From NCBI GenBank assembly GCA_049999765.1, contig JBNGIQ010009459.1:261348-288494 (forward strand): a stretch of DNA of 27,147 bases. Direction: 5' to 3'. The notes beneath the pieces are model-generated. The model saw nothing but the letters and a program-made list of their open reading frames with translations. It had not been told where the DNA came from and did no database searches. Of this stretch, positions 1-10,200 are shown one piece after another. Numbering within the stretch: position 1 is the first letter of the stretch; every line of letters starts with the position of its first letter. Both the position numbers and the translations under genes were made by a program. Source of the DNA: Phaeoceros laevis (lineage: Eukaryota > Anthocerotophyta > Anthocerotopsida > Notothyladales).

Positions 1-88
1 ATTTGGGACTTTGTCAGAGTACTGCTCAACGTCTGTAATTGTCGTATTGTTGACTCCAGCTGATGGGAGGTGGTGCACATAGACTCAC

Positions 89-2768
89 CTGGAAAGCGTA
101 TGTGTGGAAGGCCATGTAGGAAACCGGATAGCGCCAGACTGGGTTTGGGATATCATTTGGCAGGCGGAAAAATCCTCCAGTGAGCAGGAATGCGCCCTGT
201 AAAGTTGGTGACAGCACTGGGTCAGAACTATGTATTCCTCCAAGCTGAGGACAGAGTGTGTTTTAGACTAGAAACCCAGGCGAGCTGCGTTTGTGTCACG
301 AACCTGGATACCAGCTCCAATGACGATGCCCATGAGGAAGTTTGGTACGAAGCTTGCTATTGCCATCATCAGGCCCTCCACAGCGGATGTTGTTGAGAAG
401 ATCATCAGGACGAAGTAGATGAAGTGACTGAAGCCAGGGTGTAGGCCCTCCAGAAAGTACATGATGGCCCCAGATACCAAAGCTGTGAGAGCCAAGAAGG
501 GCAAGCCTGATAAGCTGTTGCTGATGGCAAAAGCTGCTACTCCGTAGTGCCCGTTGAGCCTTTCTCGAGAGAACACCTGCAAAAGAAGTCATGATAAGGC
601 AGATACAATATGCTTGTAAGTGGTCGAGTTGCTGGACCCTTTGAGCATTTTGTTTTGAACTTCCTTTGGAGCTAAGCAAGCATGAGTTATGATGTCTGTG
701 GTAACTGACCTTCATCTCTTCTGTGAATGACGGAAATGCCCCTATTGCCATGAACGTGAGGAAGCCAACGGAGAATATCAAGCTGGCAGCTCTGGCCTGC
801 ACAAGGATGAAGCTGCTCATCAGACTGGGAGGCGACAAGTTTAGAGAAATGGTTGGAGGAAAGGTGCAGGCAGCCAACCTGGATAGCAGTGTAACCAGTG
901 CCCACTTGGTAGAAGATTGTCCCGATGCACACAGCTAATCCGGTATACATAGCCAGGCGCAGCCAGTAGTAGCCAATGTCTCTGGACATGTTCATGAAGG
1001 ACCTCCGAGTGAGTGTACCTGCATCAAGGTACTTGCTTCTGTCCCGGACGACTCCAGCACAGCACCATCCTGTATCGGCAGCAGGGGTTCATTCAGTGGT
1101 CTGACTCGTACATTTTCAAGAGAGCTGACACATGTGTACAGCATGCATAATATCCGCCCAGCTCTCTTGGTTTTCAAGACAAGGAATGTGTGAGAGACCA
1201 ACCATGTGGGAAATCTCTGTGGCCCTGTTGTTAGCAGCTGTGAAAAACTCGGACTGAGTGTAGGTGCTGACAAGGTGCTCCACCCTTTCTGCTGTTGATA
1301 TGGCAGCCAAGGAATCTGCCTCCTCAAGGTCTTCCTGCAAATGAAGGACATATTATTTCGTTGAAATCCGAGGGGTGCACGTACAGCCGTGGAGAGAAGG
1401 TTCCAAAGCAAAGCCAGTGCCATGAATGTCGCAAGTGACTTTTCACCTGTTTGAGTCTGGCAGAGCCTCCAAGAGCAGCGGTGACTCTGTCGAAGTCCGA
1501 GTTGATTGCTCTTAGGTAGTGGTCAGCTGGGTTTCGCCAAGGTGGACACGGTATTTCGGAAGTTGCAAAATGCTGGATGCATGGTGGCTCGGTCAGTGCC
1601 TCGGCATAGTGTTACTGGTATACACCGTTAACAGAAATCAGGAACTCTGTTATAAAGCAGGTTCCTTACCTGTTGGGCTCTGGCCGCTAGGCCGAAGTAG
1701 ACGGTTCTGCCTCCAGAGACAAGGCAAAGGCTGTCGAAGAGCTCAAAAACCTCACTGCTGGGTTGGTGAATGGAAGTGATGACGGTGCGACCGTCTCTGG
1801 CCAGGTTCCTCAACGTTGATGTGACGAAGAAGGCGGCAGCACTGAAGTATTGAAAATCCATATGTCAACTACCGGAGAGCTTGTAAAATTTTCATCTTCT
1901 TGAAGAAAGGGAAGTCTTTTGGCATACGGGTTGCCACCGCAAGGCACTTCACCTATCCAATCCACTTGTAGGCTCATCAAGAAACAACAGTCTGGGCCTG
2001 GTGAGAAGCTCGAGAGCAATGGTGACTCGTCTCGTCTCACCCCCACTCAAGCCCTTGAGGTGCCAGTTGCCAATGGGCGTGTGCGCGGCATCCTGCAAAC
2101 CCATTTCCTTGATGATGCTATGCACAAGCTCCAGCTTGTCCCGTTTGGGCATACGATCCGGTAAACGGAAGAAGGCGGTGAAGAGGATGGTCTCGTAGAC
2201 GGTTAGAGTGCCCAGCAAGGTGTCGTCTTGTGTCACATATGCCTGCAAACCGATCCAGCAACGATGATTGAAGTAGTTTCAAGATGGGAAGAGAAATCTT
2301 CTTTCACTCACGAGTGAGTCAGACTTAGATACAAAGAGGAAATTCATCTTGGGTGCACGTGTGCCTAGCTAGCTACATACCGCAACACCGTGAGACAGTA
2401 TTCGCTTTCTGCCATTGACGAGAATGTCGCCTGTTTGGATGCAATGTTTGGACAGTCTCCCTGCAAACCAGCATTGCAACAGTGAGTACGATTTGGAACA
2501 AGAGAAACTTGTGAGGAAACCAGTTTGCAAGATTTCGATTTCATGACTTGGTAGGTGGGTGTATACCTGCAAGAGCATCAAGGAGTGTGGATTTGCCGGA
2601 TCCTGATGGTCCCATGATGGCCGTTATGCTGCCTGGCTGTGCGTAGCCCGTCAGCCCGTCCAGCAATGTCTTGCCTTCTGTGGAGACTGTGACTCGCAGC
2701 TCCCTCCAAGCCAGGTGAAAGCCTGTGCCTGCCTGCTGCAGCTGGTCCGGCGGCTGCCGCATTGCCAT
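89..2768 (-). CDS. ABCG half-transporter, ABCG11/WBC11-like, 3' end beyond window
   Basis: ATP-binding cassette subfamily G half-transporter. Relatives (Arabidopsis ABCG11/12) dimerise in the plasma membrane and export cuticular lipids. Exons read on the minus strand: 2567-2768, 2381-2460, 1953-2242, 1670-1841, 1447-1572, 1203-1334, 879-1069, 710-796, 304-576, 89-196, all with GT..AG junctions. ATG 2768 is the first Met after an in-frame upstream stop. Visible: Walker [10 protein letters not shown] (residues 53-61), signature LSGGE, Walker B LLFLDEP, H-loop [11 protein letters not shown], then the ABC2 membrane part with [29 protein letters not shown] and [17 protein letters not shown]. The last exons lie left of base 1. 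Exon 879-1069 is 191 nt although both its junctions are phase 0, so the frame breaks near 1013-1019 (see findings). Family assignment is secure; the exported substrate is inferred from the ABCG11-like clade only. Confidence 0.92.
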
Positions 2769-3881
2769 GGCTACATAGGGCTCAAGTGAAGGATGGCTTT
2801 TCAAGATGTTGGCAGCTAGCCTGTGACACTAGTGCGAAGCTCTAAGCTCCCAAGAAGCTTTAAAGAAAGCACGGAAGTCTGTAACCAGAAGCAAGATACT
2901 TTAGCTTCAAAATGCTAGCTAGCTCTAGCTAGAAAAATCAAAGCTTGCACTCTAGAGATACCGTACTCTTTCCTGGATGGATCACCACAAGTTTCAGACA
3001 AGAGATGGATAGCGAGCTTCCACAGCCTTGCAATTGAGAGCCAATTGAAGCATCTAAGATCTGCAGGAGCTAGGTGCAGCTGTGAAGGAAGGAAGGCACC
3101 GGAAGCTTGCAAGGATGGGTGCTTCCAACTGTATATATGCGTAACAGTCTCTTCCATAGTTGTCCACATACACTGCGTTACAGATTCGACGTCGCGGTGG
3201 CCATCCTCTTGGCCTCATGGGCGGCCACAGCATTATATGCATTACAGGTGATGTACAGCGGTATATACATTACACAATAAATTTCATCCAAATATATGTT
3301 TCGATAAAATTTAATGAGCACTAAATTTGGGGTAGAAATGGATGCAAGGTTGACAATATTGCCCAAGAATCCTCCGTACTAGTTAGAAGCTTTGTAAAAG
3401 GTGATATGTGCTTCCAAGGTGCCTTCCTAAGCATCTCATATTTTCTAACTAAAGTTGGATACAAGTATAATCATCGTCCTACTGACTCCTACATGTGCAT
3501 TTGATGAGAAACGTGTGCAGAAGCTTTCTGTGGCTGGATGGCCTGGTTGTCCGGTGGGGAACAAACAGTGTGTTGACAGCAGCAACTTTGTGATATCGAG
3601 TTTTGAAGGCGACCAGTGTTTTCTATCCAAAGCACTCTAAATAATCTTCCTTCCTCCTGGAGACGTGTGGAAATGCAAACCTGTAGGGTAACGTAAAGTT
3701 CTAGCGTTGCTGCTTGCAACAGGAACTAGGGTGGGGTGGCACAGACGCAGAATGTGGTTGAGACATTTGTTTTGGGCACTGGCATATATTAATTCAATAA
3801 TAATAGTAATCTGGCTGCGTAATTATGCGGCAGTTCTTGTACTGCGCAGTTGAGGCAGTTCGGTCTGTACCTGGTGCCTCT
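2769..3881. other. Intergenic, upstream of the ABCG gene
   Basis: No coding sequence recognised in either strand. It should contain the ABCG promoter and leader (minus strand). A TATA-like run, TATATA, lies at about 3130-3137, some 360 bp before the ABCG ATG; whether it is used is unknown. A short iterated GCTAG/CTAGCTAG tract sits near 2912-2931. The short open frames here show no family resemblance and are probably chance. Confidence 0.5.
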
Positions 3882-4029
3882 ATGGCAGTGATCACACATT
3901 CGGAGATTCTTGGTTACTAGCAAAGTTGTGCCGTCACGTGTGTTTAGGAGACCGTAAGCTAGAGCCAGTTTCTCAGCACGTCCACACAGGGCATCCTCCT
4001 CACTCTCACCAAGTGCTTTGACTGGTGGT
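3882..4029 (-). pseudogene. DYW deaminase-domain remnant (PPR-DYW gene relic)
   Basis: Minus-strand translation from about 4029 gives a DYW-domain core: ESEEDALCGRAEKLALAYGL, then NTRDGTTLLVTKNLRMC, then DHCH. It corresponds to residues about 758-804 of the intact PPR protein at 19041-21563 and is very close to it. The zinc/catalytic HxE motif reads RAE, so the key His is lost (CAT to CGT). Similarity stops at the CxxCH motif; beyond it the frame runs to a TAA near 3789 with no family resemblance. There are no PPR motifs upstream, because the sequence there belongs to the opposite-strand fragment. A dead, truncated fragment. Confidence 0.8.
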
Positions 4030-4291
4030 GTTGAAGCCAGTGAGGCAGAAGGAAAAGGAAGATGTGCTTTGTAGGCATGCGGAGAAGCTAGCCCTGGCGT
4101 TTGGTCTGTTGAACACTGAGTCTCCGAGTGGGGTACCTCTGGTGGTAACGAAGAATCTACGCATGTGCAGTGACTGCCACAGCTCCACGGAAATCATGTC
4201 AAGGCTTGAACAGAGAGACATTGTGGTAAGGGATGGGTACCGTGTGCATCGATTCGCAAACGGGCGTTGCAGTTGTAAGGGACGACCGTGA
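4022..4291 (+). pseudogene. Orphan DYW C-terminus ending CKGRP (PPR-DYW relic)
   Basis: An open plus-strand frame of about 89 codons encodes the C-terminal two thirds of a DYW cytidine-deaminase domain: KEKEDVLCRHAEKLALAFGL, VVTKNLRMCSDCHSS, RDIVVRDGYRVHRFANG, then CSCKGRP and TGA at 4289-4291. HxE (HAE) and CxxC (CSDC) are both intact, unlike the opposite-strand neighbour. The frame opens directly after a TGA at 4019-4021, has no ATG, and no PPR exon is seen upstream, so it is most likely a broken gene end. A stand-alone DYW protein like Arabidopsis DYW1 would need an unseen 5' exon. The terminal GRP in place of DYW matches a hornwort variant class I remember but cannot check here. Confidence 0.75.
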
Positions 4292-4331
4292 GAATGCTGA
4301 AGATCTAGCCCGTGCTCAGGTGTGAGTGCGA

Positions 4332-4450
4332 GAGATTGTGGTCTTTCTCTTGGGTGTGAATGTGTTTACTTAACTCTATCCCTGTCAAATTGAGATTGTT
4401 GTCTTTCTCTTGGGGTGAATGTGCGTGCGTAACTCTATCCCTCTCAAACT
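4332..4450. repeat. Two-copy tandem duplication, ~60 bp unit
   Basis: Unit 1 (4332-4391) and unit 2 (4392-4450) both run from GAGATTGT, through GTCTTTCTCTTGGG and TAACTCTATCCCT, to TCAAA. They differ at a few bases and by a 1-base length change. Non-coding. Confidence 0.85.
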
Positions 4451-4600
4451 GAGACACGGACAGGGATCGCTGACACTGATCCACCACGTATCAGAACACA
4501 TGACCAGAATGATGCGTCTCCTCCTATACTGAAAAGAAAAGGAGCTGATTGGAAGTGAGAACAGGGGCATTTTCCAGTGATACCCGGGCATATGGGCATA

Positions 4601-4700
4601 TTTGAAGAACATATTGAATGAGGCTAGGGGCCTGTTAGGCTGAAAGGAAATTTGAAGAACATATGAAATGAGGCTAGGGGCCTGTTAGGGTGAAAGGAAA
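4601..4700. repeat. Two-copy tandem duplication, 50 bp unit
   Basis: Units 4601-4650 and 4651-4700 begin TTTGAAGAACATAT and contain AGGCTAGGGGCCTGTTAGG and TGAAAGGAAA. I count about three mismatches, so the duplication is fairly recent. Non-coding. Confidence 0.9.
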
Positions 4701-5143
4701 TGCAAGCCTGTAGATAGCGATCTTCACCCTGATGGAGCAACTTTACGCGCTAGGCAGTGGTTACTCAGGGTAGCCCTCCAAAATGGACGACGGTGTGACT
4801 GTCCAAGATCTCCTCGAGGACTTCGTACCGTGGCAAGGGAGGAGGCAAAGTTGGAGGTTTTTGCATCCATGGGAGCGGACGAGGCTGCTATTTTGTGATG
4901 TGGCGGGGTGTGATATGCCTGCTCGAGGAGTCCAGGGCAGCCGCGACCCTTTCTCCGTTTCCCTTCCCCCCTTGCTCTCTCTCCCTTCCGCTCTCTCATC
5001 CGTGCCACGTGCCCTTTTTTTTATCGATTTAACTGCACCACCCTAACGAGCTTCATTATTCATTACTCTTGAAGCAAAATGGACGTTCATGAGGAACGTT
5101 ACAGGGTTACTAAGTAGCCACCGTTGGTACTTTCGGAATCCGG

Positions 5144-5247
5144 TAGGCATGGGAATAAGTATAGTAGGCCCCAAGTCACCAATTCTCACCAGTCATAGGC
5201 ATGGGAACAAGTATTGTAGGCCCCAAGTCACCAATCCTCATCAGTCA
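5144..5247. repeat. Two-copy tandem duplication, 52 bp unit
   Basis: Units 5144-5195 and 5196-5247 share TAGGCATGGGAA, AAGTAT, GTAGGCCCCAAGTCACCAAT and CAGTCA, with only a handful of substitutions. Non-coding. Confidence 0.9.
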
Positions 5248-5277
5248 GATGTGTCTGCCTAGACTAGCTAGTTTACC

Positions 5278-5400
5278 ATGCAAGGCCTGGGAGCAGGGAG
5301 GATGTTCACCCCGAGAGGAGCCCGAATGCATGCAGTGACTTGGGATGCCATTATAACGGGCTATATGCCCCTGCCAAAGGATGGGTACTTTACAGGCTCT
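5278..5400 (+). pseudogene. PPR-motif remnant
   Basis: The plus-strand frame from 5278 contains AVTWDAIITGY (5332-5364), preceded by GRMF. This fits the S-to-P motif junction of PLS-class PPR proteins (compare DVVTWNAMITGYAQ in the intact gene in this window). Only about one motif is recognisable and the following residues do not continue a PPR helix pair. It is probably debris from the same decayed PPR-DYW genes as the fragments at 3882-4291. A chance match is possible because the block is short. Confidence 0.45.
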
Positions 5401-5439
5401 TGTGTAGTCCGTACTAGCAAGATGCACAGAAAAGCATCA

Positions 5440-6556
5440 CTAAACCGAGCACCTCAGTGTTTCTGATTGTGGCTTGGAGAGATTGACGGTTTTGAGGACC
5501 TCCTGTAATCGGCTTCGATACTGCAGTTGGAGAGATGCCACACGAAGTTGGGAGGGAGAGAAGTGTGGCACCCCGACCTGGCTTACCGCCAAGGCTCCGA
5601 AGTAGTTCCCCAGGAGGACTGCCTTGTCCACAGCCAAGCCCTGATAGATACCAGCAGAGAACCCAGCAAGAAAAGAGTCCCCTGCACCAGTTCGGTCGAC
5701 CAGTTGTGCAGGAAAGGCGGGGACTCTGTATTCCGAGTTGGCGCTGAACACCCTGCTGCCTTTCGCACCTTCCGTGACGATCACAGACGTCGTCTTCCGC
5801 ACGGCCTCCACATCCAAGAAAAGAGCCTCATTGCGTGCCACCTTAAGGAAGGAGACAGAAGGGATTAGGTCGTGGTAGGGTGTGTCTTCCAGCCTGCACA
5901 GGCCCACGGCCCCCGTCCAAGGGTCCACTACGCGAATCAGGGACTGCAGGTCCACAATGACCAGCCGAGATGCCTTTGCTATCTGCACTATGGTCTCCGG
6001 AAGGATCTCTCCAGCAATACCTGCTGCCAAGCCAATCTCGAAAGTGCAGTCCCCTGGTAGATCACGGGCATAAACAGGGTCGCACACATGGCTTGCTGTA
6101 AGGACCCTCTCGTTCCCTGACAGATCCGCCAAAAACTGTGTGGTGAACTGGCCGGGGACGACCTTGGGAGGATGTGCAACCACATCCTTCGTGTAGGCGA
6201 AGTCTGCGCCCACCTTGGACACCACCTGTGCGTCTAAGCCCAGAGCATCATACACATTGGCAATGTAGGACACTGCACCACCGAGGACTGTTGCCTGTTG
6301 CCCACCGGGCAGCAGGATTAGGTCATGGCAGTAGTTCCCGACGACTAACGCCGGTCTTTTGCAGGCCCGCTGCGGCACACCCTGTCCATCACCCCCTGTC
6401 GATCCTGCCACTGTACCGAAGAGGAGATGCACATCAAACAGGGTTACTAAGGCAGCACCAGGTCCTTCCCATCTACACCAAGAATAGAGCACTTGAAGAT
6501 GCACCTTCCAGTGGCACGGCACTTGCAGGCCCTGGATTTCTGCAGCCAAACCACAT
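5440..6556 (-). CDS. MIK: Inositol 3-kinase (pfkB/ribokinase family)
   Basis: The pfkB-fold kinase resembles plant myo-inositol kinase (Arabidopsis At5g58730, rice LPA2 type), which phosphorylates myo-inositol in the lipid-independent phytate pathway. Seen: VVGNYCHD at the start of the fold, LGGAVSYIANV, VSKVGADF, EILPETI, DLQSLIRVVDPWTGAV, SFLKVARNEALFLDVE, IVTEGAKGS, and the catalytic pfkB signature DRTGAGDSFLAGF. The main exon is 5440-6410 and contains no Met at all, so an upstream exon is needed. Exon 6505-6556 supplies ATG 6556, preceded by in-frame TAG. Its donor (GAAG|GTGCAT) and the acceptor TACAG at 6411-6413 agree in phase across a 94-bp intron, giving about 340 residues, near the family's usual length. 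An alternative first exon at 6692-6981 also fits in phase. Family is secure; the 5' structure is inference. Confidence 0.85.
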
Positions 6557-6691
6557 CACTATCTTCTAGACGTCAGCGAGCATCCGCAGCCACTTCGCAC
6601 TTCGGCTTGATTGCATTCATCCACCTTTTCCAACAAAGCCTTGGCGTACAACAGGTGTGTGTTAACAAGCTGTGCAAGTGGATGGCCTTAC

Positions 6692-6981
6692 CTTAGATGA
6701 GCAGGTGAAAGTGGCTGAGCATTTGCAGGCCCGAATCCGCTTAGCGCAATCCCTGCTGAAGCCAAGAAATCCCGTCTAGAGAGGTTGCCTTCATGACAAG
6801 CCTGTTCAGAGGCGTCAGCTGGTTTCTGAACTGCGCTCTTTGCGGAACAAACCAGTCCACCTCGTTCCCGGCGTGACCTGCTAAAAATCGAAGAGTCACT
6901 CTTAGATTGGCACAGAGGTGACAAAGCCTGCCGGCTGGTATCCATGGCCAGAACCATCTTTAAGGTAGAAGTAGGGGCCAT
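6692..6981 (-). CDS. First exon: plastid transit peptide plus thylakoid Tat signal
   Basis: The frame from ATG 6981 (a second ATG at 6996 is in frame) has a Ser/Arg-rich, acid-poor N-terminus like a chloroplast transit peptide. About 75 residues in comes a textbook twin-arginine lumen signal: NLSRRDFLASAGIALSGFG, then an ANA|Q signal-peptidase site, then PLSPAHLR. The frame ends at a good donor, CTAAG|GTAAGG (phase 2, exon end 6692). A TATA box lies 47-54 bp upstream of the ATG. What follows is open. A phase-correct splice to the acceptor TGCAG (exon from 6539) leads into the inositol kinase. Alternatively, a separate small lumen protein has lost or hidden exons. I could not identify a known lumen protein from 96 residues of mostly targeting sequence. 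Confidence 0.6.
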
Positions 6982-7027
6982 GTCACCTTGGTGCATGGCA
7001 CTTTTGGAATGTAGCACACTTCTTGAG

Positions 7028-7035
7028 TTTATATA
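7028..7035 (-). promoter_or_regulatory. TATA box of the Tat-signal exon
   Basis: The minus strand reads TATATAAA. A start site about 30 bp downstream would fall near 7000, just ahead of ATG 6996 or 6981, implying a very short leader. A strong TATA element is common in photosynthesis genes, consistent with a plastid product. The interval 6982-7262 also serves as the divergent promoter of the plus-strand WW-domain gene. Confidence 0.55.
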
Positions 7036-7262
7036 TGATAGGTCATGCAAGCCCGAGGGTTCAAAGGTGTCTGCGTAAGTGAGCGTGAGGGGTGCTATGC
7101 ATCAGGCGCTCGGGAGCCGTCAAGACGCGACAGGTGTGGTCATTCATGTTGGATTGCTCAGCGCCAACGCAGGCACCACTGGCCGCAGAAATTGACGATG
7201 CTTCAAGCTTGAGGCGTCGAGGTGCGGTTACGCTTTGCTGCAGAGACAGAGACTCCAGTCGA

Positions 7263-10200
7263 ATGGGGAGGCGGCGGGATCGCCGGCATGTCACACTTGG
7301 AGGTGGCGGCCGCAGAATGAAGCTTGATCTTTGGGCCGACGAGGAAGTGCCTTCCAAACCCACGGGTATGATTCTCAGGTTCAAGGTGGACGGGATAGCT
7401 GGGCTTGCTGTAACTTCCGCGCAGGTGAGTTGAGCACATGTGGCGATGCTGATGATGGTGGAATGGGTGGCGACTGCAGAAAATGTTGCAAACGACCAAA
7501 CCGGCGGTGATGAGAGTCAGTTTGATAGCGCTGGAGTTCCGTCTCCACGACAACAGACAGGTGGGTTCATAGAGCTTGCCTCCATGGTGCCTATGCAAGC
7601 CAGTGCTTGCATGCAAAGGCACTCGCTACTTGGGCAGCCAAACGTGTCTGGCTGGAGAGATTGATTCTGGGGCCTGTAGGTTGGCTCTGATATTGGCAAC
7701 CTACAAAGGGTCAGATCAGGGCGCATTTCGAGCAGCAGGGAAATTTGAATGACATTGAGGTCAGGCTTGCTTCTACTTTGTCAGTGTTTGGCCAAACAGG
7801 GCAACGTTCACTGAACCAGAGCGGGTGGAGAATGCAGCCGGCAGCAATTGCCATATCGGTTCGTATGTTTCTGGCTTTGATTGGTTTGTTAACCTGACCC
7901 GTTGCCATGAGAGTGTCGGGTGTGCTATGTAAGTCTGTCTCTCCAATTGCAACAACTTATTAGCAGAGAGAGAGAGAGAGAGAGAGAGTGAGGCTGGTAT
8001 GGTTGAGAGTCCTAATCGCCACCGCCTTTTCCCTGCAGCAGAACGTTTTTTAGGACCAAATTGCTGACCTGCACGATTTTAATGAAACAGTACTGGCTAG
8101 TTTGACGAAATGACTCATGGGCGCTAGGTGGTTTCACCGGCACTCATTGTATGTGGGTTGTGCAGATGCAGGTCCGGTTGTAGAAAACCCTTTATCGCTG
8201 TTGGGGCAGTATAGCGATGAAGACTTGGAAGATGGAGATCAGGCAGAAGAGCATATACCAGAGAAGGAAACAAGGAGTCATGAAGTTCTTGCTGAAGTTG
8301 CTGTCCGTCCTGTTGATGAGCAGGTAACAAGTGGATATAGCTGAGAGTTTCCTCCAGTATCGTCGGATCAAAATTGATGTTGGTTCACCTACCCTGTTCG
8401 CATGCTGATGTCTAGTTTTCCTCCACGTAGGTGGAAAATTTCATGGCAAAAATGCAGACCACTGGGCTACTTGAAGAGGAAGCTGGTGGTGCTCAAGCCC
8501 CTGCAGAAACGGTGCCTCCCCAAGAGAATGGGCATAGAGACTGGCAAGATGAGGCATCTGCATCCATGTTGTCGGACAAGACTCTTGGAGTAGATGACAA
8601 GTTGCTCAGCCCCACCAACGGGCCCAAACAGCCTGAAAGTGGTCCTTCTGCAGATGATGTATCTGGTGTGGCGGAAGGATGGAAAGCTGTTATGCATGCA
8701 GAGACTGGAAGATATTACTTCTGGAATACTGTGACTGGTGAAACCACCTGGGAGTCCCCCGTCTCCTCCAGTCAGGAAGAGAAACCTTCAGGGATTTTTC
8801 AGCAGCAACAGGAGACAGGATCCAGTATGGGAGCTGAGGAAGTTCACGCCACTGAAGCTGGCAGTGGTGAACTAGTGGTGAACAATGTTGTCCATCAAGA
8901 CCAAGAAAAGTTTGTGGAAAGTGGTACTGTGATTGAAGCAGTGGAGGGCATAACCACCGAGAAAGGTTCCTCAATTCATGCTGTGCAACCAGTGCAGCAC
9001 ATCTCAGAGTGTTCTGACATTGAGAATGCGCCGGCCCTGGTTGCAGACCAATCAGTTGCTTTGGCAGATGACACACAGGCAAATACTGCTATGTTGAAAG
9101 AGAGTTCATCAGTTGAAGACTTCCCCTTACTGCAAGAGGGTGAAGTTGAGGTCAAGGATCAAGGGCATAACCAAGGTGTGGAGATCAGCACAGACATTTC
9201 ATGTCCAAAGATTGCGGTAGACACGGAGGATAAACTCAAAAAAATGATGGAATGGGGGCAGTCTGTGGCTAGTCGACTTGAAACTCTTGCTGGGTCGGTG
9301 GCTGAACCCTTGTAATTTACGAAACATTGTTGGGGAACAATTTGGACAGTTAGTTCTGATGTGTGATTGTGATTGTTTGTGCAGGGAAGCTCTACAATCC
9401 CTGCCTATCCTTGTTCGATCTGCAATTGAAGCTAGTATTAGAGTGTCAGATTGTAGAAGTCTTGCATCGCAAGGGATTTTGCAAGAATCTTTTGTAAACT
9501 ATGCTGAGAGTCACCTTACCCGACTGGAGGCAATGATTTCCACCGAGGAGGCTGCCACAACAGCAGATGTAGGGCAGAAGGGTGTGGTTGATAGAATTTT
9601 GGAGAGAAATTTCGTTTTCTTGCATGCAGCAACTCCCAATGATTTTCCCCAGACTGGGAGCAAGACAGGTTTTCGAGCCCTTCGGCCTCCCCTGCGTACG
9701 GAGATTAGAGGAGAGTTGGAGGACAGTGTAGTTGAACAACTGCCTTTTGAAGCTGATGCGCATGGGGCAAGGTTGGTGCCAAATCCTGCAGACGGTGAAC
9801 TTGGAGACCATGGGGATATTGCTGCTCCTAGAGAGCCACTGAAACCCCGTGGAGCAGAGTCGCCTTACAGAGAGCACATGTTGGAAGCAGAACAGCATAG
9901 CAAGGAGCATAAGCTAAGCTGGAGTGAAGCCGATAGTACCTTAGTAGATGCCAATAGGGATGTGGACATGGATGTGGACATGGAACTGGATGATGCATCT
10001 GGCGATGCAGTTCCTTTGGCATCGGTATCGACACCAAGCACCTACCCTTCAATTCTTGCAGCAAATTTCTTGCATCTAATGCAAGTCGGCTATCCAGTTC
10101 CTCGCCTACTACCTGCTTATTCTGTACCCATGACCTCATACCCTGACCCATTCACATATAACGTGTGGCAACCACCACCTCCACCCCTTCCTGCTGAAGA

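Larger units (their letters stand above)
4292..5439. other. Intergenic with repeats and PPR debris
   Basis: Between the DYW relic and the 3' end of the inositol kinase gene. It holds three two-copy tandem duplications (4332-4450, 4601-4700, 5144-5247) and a PPR-motif relic (5278-5400). A C/T-rich tract lies at about 4950-5000. I see no intact gene; the open frame at 4783-5046 has no recognisable domain. Confidence 0.6.

Noticed and set aside
3850-4291. Recent inverted duplication or palindromic mobile element
   Set aside because: The two DYW arms differ too much in DNA, and no terminal repeats or target-site duplication are visible.
6411-6549. Extending the inositol kinase frame up to a TTG at 6549
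   Set aside because: No ATG exists in that frame and the added residues lack homology; splice signals give a better start at 6556.
7366-7424. Strong donor CAG|GTGAGT at 7425 as the end of exon 1 of the WW-domain gene
   Set aside because: It would be phase 0 and put exon 2 out of frame with the rest; the donor ACGG|GTATGA at 7366 keeps every later phase.
7965-7988. (AG)12 run as a functional element
   Set aside because: An ordinary microsatellite inside a long intron; nothing points to a role.
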